Below, piece by piece: positions 1 to 8,416 of a DNA stretch of 11,519 nucleotides; the first letter of the stretch is position 1, and each line of letters begins with the position of its first letter. Below the pieces are notes generated by a model. The model was not told the DNA's origin, made no database searches, and saw only the letters and a list, made by a program, of their open reading frames with translations. The translations under genes were made by a program, and so were the position numbers. Source of the stretch: Saccoglossus kowalevskii (taxonomy: Eukaryota > Hemichordata > Enteropneusta > Harrimaniidae); contig NW_003131861.1 of assembly GCF_000003605.2 (NCBI RefSeq), positions 204,345 through 215,863 on the forward strand, written 5' to 3'.

Positions 1-672
1 AGACTGTAGTTTCAAGAACGAGTGGTTGAACATTCCAGTTGTGTGAACTCAACTCAGACATTTGGGAGATTAGAACTTGTTTTGCCACAGCTATAAGATC
101 ACCCTCGGAGCACTGAGTGCAGTTCGTGTTGAGGATGTGTACACGAGGAAAACGTGTCCATATAATTATTTTTTGTTTTTTCTCCCGCCATATTTTTCTT
201 CGACGGACGTATTGACCCACAATAATATGCCTACCAGCACCTATTCAAATCCTTCTAATTTAGCTATTTGTTTCGCCAACGCAAAATATGCAAAATATGG
301 AAATTCGACTAAAAATCCTAATTATATTATTATTATTATTATTATAAAACTGATGAAAACAAATTTACATGTCGTGTCAGACTACCAATAAACGCCATCG
401 GTGATCTCTCGCACGCGCCCTTTCTCGCTACGGTACCAATCCAACTCGAATTCCAAAATAGTATTCACAACCCAATTTTCGCTAAAATTTCGACCAACAT
501 TTTTCATGTTTCGTGGTGGTACACTGTCATATATACACGCAATTTGTTTCCCGGTTGAAAACTGATCGAAGGTGTGGATAATTTTGTGGCCAAAACAATT
601 CACATAAAGGAGGACAATAATCTCGCACGTACTCAAACAAATTCGAAAACAAAATTTTCTAGTCCCAACATT
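1..672. other. Non-coding stretch, window start
   Basis: There is no supportable gene. Open stretches at 77-391 (plus) and 382-681 (minus) have AT-driven composition, microsatellite content and no recognisable domain. The (ATT)n tract is the only clear structure. Confidence 0.6.
326..345 (+). repeat. (ATT)n microsatellite
   Basis: Six perfect ATT units followed by AT, in otherwise AT-rich sequence. Confidence 0.85.
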
Positions 673-708
673 TTCATTCATTCATTCATTCATTCATTCG
701 TTCGTTCA
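673..708 (+). repeat. (TTCA)n microsatellite
   Basis: Nine tetranucleotide units: six TTCA, two TTCG, then one TTCA. The TTCG variants lie together near the right end, suggesting a point change copied by slippage. Confidence 0.9.
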
Positions 709-1957
709 AGTAATTTCATTTTTTTTTAAATTATCCCGATGGATTGCACAATGCATCGACTAGTTTTAAGGTATCTCTTGCGGTAGCAACACAACCTATG
801 TCACACCTGGCAACGAATGACCCAAGGCGAGAGAGAGGTGTGTGTTCGTGGATGGTGTCCTCCAACCACAACGTCTGGCGGCCACCATTTTGTTTGAGCT
901 ATTTTAATGTCAATTACGTGTAAGCACCAAACCAGTCTTACAATTTACGAGTACGATTTAAAAATACATTAACAAAAATTTGCGCGAAAGTCGCCACAAT
1001 ATTCAGGCTGTTCATGTAACGCAGGCACCGGCAGCGGCTAGTTGTTGTTATACAATTCACCGTATTTGCGGAACTGGGCGGTGATCGCGTGGCTGAGCTT
1101 ATATGGGTACTGATATCCCTATAATGTAGTATTTCGGAAAGCAGTATATCAAGAAACACAATTATAACTACAGCATACCAGTAAATGTCGCCCAGTTCAA
1201 ACTGTCACTCAAAATTCAGAAAACGTGCCATTCACTCTGCATGAATTAATTGTAAAATAGCACCGGCCCCAATTTTTGTGATTTGTACGGGCAAACTGCC
1301 ACCTGTCCCCTACCAGGGAGTATACACACAAGGACAAATTGGCGGCTATAATGATCAACCCACTATTATTTTGGATGAAATACGACAAAAGCTAGGGAAT
1401 TTTTGTCATCAGTTACTGTCAAGCGGCTAATTTTACAGCGGGCAAAATACGGTGATGAAATCACAATGCGCTTCGAATCTGGAAACATACAATACGGTCT
1501 TTTGTCGAGCCGATAAAATCAGTAGATGGATAAGTCATGAAACGTATTTTATTTATTTTTGGCCGACCCATTTTCGGACTGCTCTGATCCGAGGCCGACG
1601 AAGCTGGAGAAAGGGAAGCATATTTACGTGGAAAGGGTTCTACATATGAGCGCCTGTTGCATAAAATGACTCTTAGAAGTCAAGAAACAATATTCTTATA
1701 GCTCGAAGGACGGTGGTTTGAATTTCATGCAAACAATGTATTTACACGTGTTGTGTAAGTCGCTATTAGTTTCAAGTCGTAAAGAACACGCCGCGTCCTT
1801 TACCTTTTTCGACACAAGGTCACAAAATAGTCCCGTTTTTAGTCTGCACTTGCCTTATGAAAATCGGGACAAAAACTGAATAACCAAATGTTTGGATAAA
1901 AAACTGAAAATTTACTAAGATTTTGTCCTTTGGCTCCAAAATTTAAGTTCATTTTTT
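709..1957. other. Non-coding stretch with weak regulatory-like motifs
   Basis: There is no convincing reading frame. Small features: inverted T-box-like half-sites CACACCT (802-808) and AGGTGTG (836-842); a GC-rich 'ggcggccaccattttg' at 877-892 that resembles a degraded YY1 site; and an imperfect dyad GTAAAG (1779-1784)/CTTTAC (1798-1803) around a CpG-rich loop. None is strong alone. Confidence 0.5.
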
Positions 1958-2160
1958 CAGAAATATTGAGAAATCAAAGAAAGCTTAGAAAGAACTCCCA
2001 TGTGCTGAGAGTATTGGAGACACATTAATATAATTCAAAATTACTTGTCATAGATAGTGATAGTGATGGAAAAGCCGAAAACTAATAATGCATTAGTTTA
2101 ATTAGAAAATTAATATGAACAGATTTTAATGGAAAACTAATGAGGTCTGCGCAATGTAAC

Positions 2161-2774
2161 AGACCATCTATGTACCAAGTTTTATTGACATGTGATTGGA
2201 ACCCACAAAAATTATAAATTATTATGCTAATTAGGGAATTAATATAAACAGATTTTAACCCCAAACTAATCAGGTTTGTCCTAGAGCATCTTTGCACTGA
2301 GTTTCATTGAAATGGAATAATTAGTACTTTAGATATCAGTGTGATAGCTTAAAAGTGGTTAATTATGTAAATTAGTAATTAATATGATTTTAACCCACAA
2401 TTGTCTACAGCATCCATGTACAAAGTTTCATTTAAATGTGATAATTAGTACTTGAGATATCAGTGGAAAAAACAAAAATTGACTAATCATTATGCAAATT
2501 AGGTAATTAGTAATTAGGTACTTTTTACCAAAAACTAAACAAAACCAAGCATTAGTTCAGAGCATCCATGTACCAAGTTTCATCAAAATCCAACAAGTGG
2601 TTCTTTAGATGTCAATGGAACAGCTAAAAATCAGCTTATTATCATGCAAATTAGGTAATTAATATGCATGAAATTTACCAAAACCTAATCAAATCTGCGC
2701 ATAAGCCCAGAGCATCTATGCACCAAATTCCATCAAAAACTGATGTATGGTTCTTGAGATATCAGTGGAACAGA
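2161..2774 (+). repeat. Degenerate tandem array: four full units and one partial
   Basis: Units begin with an 'agagcatc-atgtaccaa' phrase at 2161, 2283, 2407, 2559 and 2709, giving lengths of 122, 124, 152 and 150 nt plus a 66-nt partial. Each carries in order a 'ccaagtttcat' block, from unit 2 onward a 'gagatatcagtgg' block, then (except the last) an 'atgcaaattaggtaatta' block and a 'ttaacccaaaactaatcaa' block. A half unit precedes the array at about 2084-2160. Units differ by many substitutions and indels, so the array is old. Confidence 0.7.
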
Positions 2775-2777
2775 CGG

Positions 2778-2821
2778 ACACACATACACACCCCCACACA
2801 CACATACACACACACATACAC
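2778..2821 (+). repeat. CA-rich microsatellite
   Basis: Interrupted (CA)n with CATA and CCCCC interruptions, directly after the last partial unit and the phrase 'cagacggaca'. It sits at a fixed place inside the repeat element rather than as an independent locus. Confidence 0.85.
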
Positions 2822-2831
2822 TAACCGCAAA

Positions 2832-2863
2832 GACTCCCATTTTGTGCTTCGCACATGGGAGTC
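2832..2863 (+). repeat. Terminal hairpin of the repeat element
   Basis: GACTCCCAT (2832-2840) pairs with ATGGGAGTC (2855-2863), and GTGC (2844-2847) pairs with GCAC (2851-2854). The result is a 13-bp stem with a TTT bulge and a TTC loop. The distal arm is also the partner of the left inverted end at 1994-2005, so one sequence forms both the local hairpin and the long-range dyad. Confidence 0.75.
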
Positions 2864-2881
2864 AAAAAGTGCAGAAATATT

Positions 2882-4747
2882 TTGACAAGAAATTCTGGTT
2901 GTGAAATGGTTAAATAACGTTATTTCTGACGGGAATTGAATGATCACCACTGGCAAACAAAATAATTACTTGAAAAAGCAAGAATAAACTTCAATTTTGT
3001 TCTTTGTAAAATCCGAATATAGAATTAACAGAACTTTTCAATTCAGATTGCAATGCATTTTGGCTGGCTGGAAAGGGTAAGACGTAAAAATACTGACGAC
3101 AGCACCCCCGCCGAAGGCTATTGCGAAATTTAAAAATCCACTGCAAACCGCTCGGCAATTCTGTAAGGCGGGATTTGGGGCGCGAAGGGAATTCAGAATG
3201 AGAAGAAGGGTACTAGTTATTATTCGCAAGTTGTTTATGTATCATTTCAGCAATATGGGGTTCAATCTTTGTAGACTACAGCGGTTCGTGGTCACTCTTC
3301 CTGAGAATGTCACCATTCCCGGAGTCACTAATTTAACTTTGCTGTTCTGTAGTCTGCCAGTGCAGGGCACGTTTCACAGGACAACAGAACACCAATGTCA
3401 ACTTTCGGCGTCTTTCATGAAATAAACCCACATAACTGCTTTCATAGTTTTTTTTGCAAACATTATTAAAGACCTGCGTACTGTGGAATTATCCTTAACA
3501 AAATTGCGACGAAAAATTTTAAAATGCAAAATGTTGATGAGGACTGGAAAGCATTGCGTCAATTTCCACTGCCGTGAGCGCCGGCCACAGTGAACCCCGC
3601 AGTTTTTTGAAAACATTTCAGATACTAAAGAATTATACATTTTACGAGGTGGTTCAATTCTGTGGAGAATACAAACCATGGCAATAATGGCGAATAATCT
3701 ATGCAATTATTTGCCCATTAGTGTACAGTTCAAGTCGAAACGACGGATCAGACGATTTTCTTGTTATAGTATAGTTTAGTTTGAGAAAGTGTTTAAAAAA
3801 ACAAAAACATTTTTAGCCATTGCCGTTTTAACTCTGTGCGTTGTTATAAGCGGGTGTAGGCAGTAGAATTGCACCGTGGCGCGCGACAGAAATTTACATA
3901 TAAGCATGAAACAAAAATATCGAAATTTTTAATCTTCATTCATTCCCGCACCAGTCATAAATTGTTTGGAGAAATTGATTATCGGCGGTAAAAACTAACA
4001 TCTGACGAAGACGTCGTTAGTGACGTAGCTATAAATGTAAGTTACTTATTTTGGTGCGTCATTTTGTACGTATTTTTGTACAATATTTTTGTTAAGGTTA
4101 CACCTCATAGACATAATTCCGAATCTTAGTAAAAATAAAAAAAAAATCGACAAGATTTGATTTTGGCACATAATAGGTTATAATGTCTCGCCCATGATTC
4201 GCCGAAATATGATGGCCGGTGACGTCACAATCTGCTTGTGAGTACGCAGACGCGGACGCGGAGGGACTGGTACTCTCTACACCATATGGTCGGACGTGCC
4301 TGGATAAACAAGTCTTTAGTGGGCAAACAATACATATAATACAATGTCATATAGCCCATAATGAGATGTGACAGATAAAAATAAACTAAATAAAAACGAG
4401 CTTAGTCCAAATTGATTAATTGCTGTTTTTCCATAACTACCACTCATTAATTATAGTACTTTTAACATACCATCTCCCCATACCGTTGACCGTAGCACAC
4501 CCGCGTATTTAACATTTTTATTCAAATATTTGGTGTAACGTGGTTTATTTCTTAGACGTCTCATATTAGGCCAGAGTTCATGGCACTTATAATTGTCAAA
4601 GAAAATCATCGTACCACGAATGGTATCGATAGAAGCGACTTAAAACGATGTAATAGTCTAATTTTAATTGCCCACTTAGGGCTCTCCAAAGCTCCTTAGC
4701 TTTCAATTATAGCACCCATATTCTGGTTCATATTTATACTCCGATCC
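2882..4747. other. Non-coding stretch between repeat regions
   Basis: I see no gene here. Short frames at 3198-3425 (plus) and 3398-3706 (minus) overlap and lack domain-like content. CRE-type sites occur at 4003-4025 (TGACG twice, with GACGTC between) and a full TGACGTCA at 4220-4227. The rest is AT-rich with short homopolymers. Confidence 0.55.
4220..4227. promoter_or_regulatory. CRE palindrome TGACGTCA
   Basis: A perfect 8-bp CRE in a locally GC-richer patch (about 4211-4300). It shares GTGACGTCA with the promoter-candidate CRE at 9142-9149. It could be an intronic or distal element, but one site is weak evidence. Confidence 0.2.
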
Positions 4748-4915
4748 TTCCGATGGAGAGGCATGGATCATGCCGATCTTCGATCGAGGGGCATGGATCA
4801 CGTCACACATTCGGGATAACGCTACCCTTTTTCGATGGAGAGCCATACGATCACTGACACAGGAGGCGTAACATGATTACGCCACGTGCACACTTCGATC
4901 GAGGGCTCGGGATCA
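4748..4915 (+). repeat. Four-copy interspersed motif ending in GATCA
   Basis: Related 20-21-nt cores lie at 4751-4770, 4781-4800, 4833-4853 and 4896-4915, all fitting CGATSGAGRG(S)CATGGATCA with few changes. Starts are 30, 52 and 63 nt apart. Three cores are preceded by TTC or TT. The first two are near-identical. Between copies three and four lies a perfect dyad, GGCGTAA(5)TTACGCC at 4865-4883. There is no coding potential. Confidence 0.65.
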
Positions 4916-5127
4916 TGCTACCATATCCCTGTTAACACACCCAGTACGAAGAGAGATGATGGCGACACTGACCCACAACGGAGAAGAGAATTAGCAACCT
5001 CCGCCTCGTCGTCACAATACGCAACACAAGTCACAGCTTTTGTTGGTTTTATTCGTCCTAGGTAGAATGAAATTGCCCAACCGCGACGCCGGCGTTATTT
5101 CCTAATTTTAATGCACCAGTCACTTGA

Positions 5128-5280
5128 AAGCTCGGTCCCAAGCCCCGGACAACTACTGTACCATGTCGGGTGGTTACGGGAACGGCATAGAGTGACAACA
5201 CATTTTTTTACACTCATGTATTCAACGCCGGAACGAAGCTCGGAATGATTTCGAGCAAATCCAGACAAACTGTACCATGT
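5128..5280 (+). repeat. Segment duplicated at about 114-bp spacing
   Basis: AAGCTCGG at 5128-5135 recurs at 5236-5243. 'ccggacaactactgtaccatgt' (5145-5166) recurs at 5261-5280 with one substitution and a 2-nt deletion. The block order is conserved and the intervening sequence has diverged, so this looks like an old local duplication. Confidence 0.45.
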
Positions 5281-5401
5281 TTTGTTTCAGTTCCTGTTGA
5301 GCAAGGATTGTATAAGTGGTTGCAAGTTGGTGTCTCGGGGTCGGGACAGGGGTTGCAAGTGATTAGCGCGTAATTCTGTCGTGGCGCGGAACAACGGGCG
5401 T

Positions 5402-5434
5402 CGAAGCACCGTACTGCTACGGTACGGTGCATCG
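5402..5434. repeat. 13-bp inverted repeat with one mismatch
   Basis: CGAAGCACCGTAC (5402-5414) and GTACGGTGCATCG (5422-5434) pair over 13 positions with one A-A mismatch, around a 7-nt loop. The inner nine base pairs are perfect. A run of 16 T (5445-5460) follows 10 nt later on the plus strand. Confidence 0.6.
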
Positions 5435-5444
5435 CATTTTGGTG

Positions 5445-5460
5445 TTTTTTTTTTTTTTTT
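5445..5460 (+). repeat. T16 homopolymer
   Basis: Sixteen consecutive T, then GTTCTCAG. The pair looks like a polypyrimidine tract and acceptor, but the following frame stops after 18 codons, so I do not call an exon. Confidence 0.9.
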
Positions 5461-5861
5461 GTTCTCAGCGCAATCTCCCTACCCACACTATTTCAAAACG
5501 AGATGGCAACGTACTGAGGGGTTAAAATAATGCCAATCAATCATCCAAATGTTCTTAAAAAAAACAAAAAAACATACGATAACGACGGGTTGGAACGGAC
5601 GCTAAACCGCCGATGTGCTTTTATTCGATTGTTTCGTAAGGCCATTTTGGGATACGAGTAAAAAAAAATCGTCTTGATTTCCTTTTCAATATATTGCAGT
5701 GAATCTCTCATAGCCGGGCTCGAAATGAAACGACTTCAAGTTTCCCGTTCGGCCGAACGAAACACTTGCCCGACAAATTGTATATATTGCTTCAAAATTT
5801 GTCGAGTACAAATAAATTATTGGTGTAATATAAGACAGTGAATTCTGGCCGCAAGCGCGTT
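5461..5861. other. Non-coding stretch
   Basis: No gene or strong repeat is seen. The sequence is AT-rich with A runs near 5557 and 5661. Confidence 0.5.
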
Positions 5862-5917
5862 CCCGAGATCTCGGGGATCTAATTTGAGTTTCAATCTCGA
5901 GAAAAAAAATCCCCGGG
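5862..5917. repeat. Nested palindromes
   Basis: CCCGAGATCTCGGG at 5862-5875 is a perfect 14-bp palindrome. CTCGGGGAT (5870-5878) also pairs, 8 of 9, with ATCCCCGGG (5909-5917), so the two structures compete for the same bases. CTCGAG lies in the loop and CCCGGG at the right end. Confidence 0.6.
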
Positions 5918-8166
5918 AAATTCTACAAATAGAAATGTAGCTCCGAAACTATCTCACAAAGAGCGCGCCAAAATCCTTTGAAGAACATGGGATCATTTCA
6001 ACATATGTAACCCCCTAACTAGCATAGAATAGTTGAATTGTTCGGGGTATATTTCGTGGCAGGAGATCCCTAGCTGTGGAGTCCAGAATTTCAACTTTCG
6101 TAACCGATTTCAAAATTAAATATTTTTTTAATTTTTTATTTCTAAAAAATTATCAAAACTTTGGTAATTATTCCCATTTGATCCAAACTTAGAAATAATA
6201 CAAAAATAAAAATGCGCTAAAAGTTACTTTATTTAAAAATGTGACTAGGCTGCGTTGACTGTGTGTTTCGCGTCAGATACCGGTTAGTACCGGGTCGTCG
6301 GCTACAAAGTAACAATATTCAGCGCTGAGCTCAAGAGATTATTACCGATTTAGATTGTGTCTATTTGCAGTTCTCACTAACTTCCCATAATACAACGCGG
6401 GCGGGGGGAATGTACAGTTACACGAGGATAAAAAGCTGCAATAATTCGATATATCACATTTAATAATAGTTTATTTGCCGATTAACGCACGTGAAATAAT
6501 AAAAAAATAATATTTGAATAGAGTCAATTAACGCAGGGGTTTATCGATGGCATCGCGTTTATTGTTACGTTCGACGTTTTGCTTTGAATGAGTTCTTTTC
6601 TCGGCGCTCTTTTAGTTGACGCCATGGTAATGTCCGATTCAACATAAAGCGGTACCAACGACAAGATTTACGACCGACGCAGGGTATTACTGAATAGATT
6701 TTGTTTTGATTACCTTGGCACGGGGCTAGACACAACAATGTGTGTTTAGTCATACCGATTATCTCTAACCCTCAAAGAGGTAAATATACATGTAACATTG
6801 CTTCGTTCAGACCCGCCGCGGTGGGTGCGGTTTTTACGTGTTTTCAGTCAGTAGTAGCAGGTGTGACCTCGAAATATTTTTTTTTTAATTTGTATTTCAA
6901 CAAATCGTCATTTATGATCAAAGCGACAGATTTGACGCAAAACAAAAACAAAATTTAGTATTTCAAACCCTCATCACGCGCTATGAAAATTGCAAAGCGG
7001 CTCGTGGCTGCCAACTTGAACAACCTGTTTACCCCCCACCCCAGTTCAGCGACAAAAAAAAAAAATGCTCACTTGGAAGAAATAATTCGATTCTACAAAA
7101 GCTGCTTTTAATGTTTAACGCTTGTTCTTGCACGTTTTAGAAAATAAAACGAAGACGAAAAACTTGTTAAATAACATTTCGAAATTTCATCATTTTTTAA
7201 TATGTATTCATGACCTGAACGTAACAATAACTAAAGCTTTTTTTTTTTTCGTTATACATGTATATATATAACAATAATTTTACCCAATAAAAACAAAGGG
7301 CAGCGGGTGATTACATTAAATATCGAATTCAAATCGAAAACAACTTGACATAAATTTAAAATAAATACTGCAAATATACAGTACAGCGTGTACCATAATA
7401 TAATTATCGATAGATTTAAGACAATCACTAGAAAACAGGCTTTGCAATAACTACGATGACCCGTTTTTTTATTTTTATTTTTATTTTTTAGATAGGCTTT
7501 AATACTGGCGATAATATATGCTCTTTTTTGCTGCCATATCGGACTAAATTGGGAGTATACGACGCTTGTCTTCGACAAAGGGCGTATTTTGACAAAATGG
7601 GTGTTCCTTTAAGTTGCTTTTTTGTGACCAAACATGTGTATTCCATGTTCTGTTTGACTAAAAGGGTGAGCACGACAAGGGTGCAATCGGTGATCTGCAC
7701 TGCAACTGGCTATCGCAATACTACGGAATAGCTAAAATGTTAAGACATTTTGAAGATATGTAAATTGCGTTCGTTTGACGAATAGATCACGCTGTTCACG
7801 TTGCATAAGCGAACCATCGGTGTAAGTTAGTATTTGAGCGAACATCGATTGAATTTTAACGCGACAATTCGAGATGATCTTCGGCATTCTATCCTCGATG
7901 TAGAACAAAACAAAAAGCCTTGTAATGAACTGCGTAGTCGTTGGCAGTTAACAAATAAAAAAAAAGCGTCTCAATCGCATTCCTCGTCGAGTTTGATTAC
8001 CGTCTTTTGTGTCATCGAGATCATTAGACTCGCCTGATCAAAGAGACTGCATAACACCGACAATGAGATGACAATAGAGTTGTGAATCGCGACAAGGAGC
8101 ATAAAATGATAGAGCGGGATTCCGAGAGATCGCGATGAGGAACGCTGTGGGAAAGTTGTCACCTAC
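5918..8166. other. Long AT-rich non-coding stretch
   Basis: No gene can be supported. The longest frame (7252-7578, minus) is AT-driven, with Lys/Asn runs and Ile/Leu/Phe-rich segments typical of translated AT-rich DNA. Other frames overlap each other on both strands. Homopolymers include A12 at 7054-7065 and T12 at 7238-7249. If the minus-strand gene continues this way, part of this stretch is its intron or 3' region. Confidence 0.5.
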
Positions 8167-8220
8167 CTGCGAAGGCAGTTTTATTGAGCAATGCATTGAA
8201 AACAAGATAATGTCCGCGAT
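8167..8220 (-). CDS. Possible 54-nt second coding exon (tentative)
   Basis: Seen: an acceptor-like ATTCGATTTCAG ends at 8221 and a donor-like GCAG|GTAGGT begins at 8166, bounding 54 nt. Joined in phase 1 to the exon ending at 8413, the 54 nt translate without a stop (D-RGHYLVFNALLNKTAFA) and leave phase 1 again. The implied intron is 192 nt, and TACTAAT and ACTAATG could serve as branch points. Against it: the polypyrimidine tract is modest, the peptide matches no family I know, and a rival acceptor (TTTCCCACAG) lies about 20 nt downstream. A symmetrical 54-nt open stretch is not rare by chance. Confidence 0.22.
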
Positions 8221-8222
8221 CT

Positions 8223-8406
8223 GAAATCGAATACTTAAATACATAAAACCATCATTAGTTGTGTAAGCGAAATTAGTAGTCCGAGTTTAAGAAAACTTGA
8301 ATTTCACCGATCGCGACTTAATTTACAAAAGTTCGCAGCGCGGCGCGACTACACATTTTTAAGTCATGTTACGTAATAACAAAATTAACAATTTCTACAT
8401 ATAAGT
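8223..8406 (-). other. Putative first coding-region intron
   Basis: This is the stretch after the strong donor at 8412-8411. It has in-frame stops soon after the exon, no open frame and an AT-rich composition unlike the exon. If the acceptor at 8221-8222 is used the intron is 192 nt. If not, the intron runs further toward lower coordinates. Confidence 0.3.
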
Positions 8407-8416
8407 TCTTACCTTT
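8407..8416 (-). other. Splice donor site of the first coding exon
   Basis: The minus strand reads AAAG|GTAAGA, a near-perfect match to the metazoan U1 consensus (MAG|GTRAGT, mismatch only at +6). The cut falls after 8413 and leaves one base of a split codon (phase 1). The open frame continues only 13 codons past it, as expected if the intron begins here. Confidence 0.55.

Larger units (their letters stand above)
1994..2863. repeat. Decayed repeat element with 12-bp inverted ends and internal tandem array
   Basis: The left end has ACTCCCATGTGC (1994-2005) and the right end has its exact reverse complement (2851-2862). Between them are AT-rich degenerate repeat units, a CA-rich tract and a terminal hairpin. 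A 10-nt direct repeat, CAGAAATATT, flanks the element at 1958-1967 and 2872-2881, possibly marking the insertion site. There is no transposase frame, so it would be non-autonomous. Phrases such as 'accaagtttcatcaaaat', 'gagatatcagtgg' and 'cagacggaca' are reminiscent of repeats common in invertebrate genomes. That is recollection, not a search. Confidence 0.55.

Noticed and set aside
382-681. Minus-strand 99-codon frame
   Set aside because: It runs into the TTCA microsatellite, lacks domains and has no promoter or splice context. A weak peptide resemblance to the frame at 3398-3706 did not hold at the DNA level.
1968-2871. Helitron-type element, because of the hairpin near the right end
   Set aside because: No CTRR end follows the hairpin at the expected distance, and inverted ends are not a Helitron trait.
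3398-3706. Minus-strand 102-codon frame
   Set aside because: No recognisable domain, overlaps another short frame on the opposite strand, and no supporting leader or splice signals.
5214-5432. Minus-strand frame of 72 codons from its first ATG, with seven cysteines
   Set aside because: The cysteine spacing fits no family I know, the frame overlaps the hairpin, and it contains half of a local duplication. The longer form starts with GTG and reads through the A16 tract.
5444-5470. Polypyrimidine tract plus CAG resembling a plus-strand acceptor
   Set aside because: The following sequence stops after 18 codons in the frame beginning at the acceptor, and no partner donor exon is evident.
7054-7249. 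A12 and T12 runs as the ends of a foldback or retroposed element
   Set aside because: No flanking duplications, no polymerase III boxes, and homopolymers are frequent throughout the window.
7252-7578. Minus-strand 108-codon frame with apparent membrane segments
   Set aside because: The hydrophobic and Lys/Asn-rich composition is what AT-rich DNA gives when translated, and homopolymers interrupt it.
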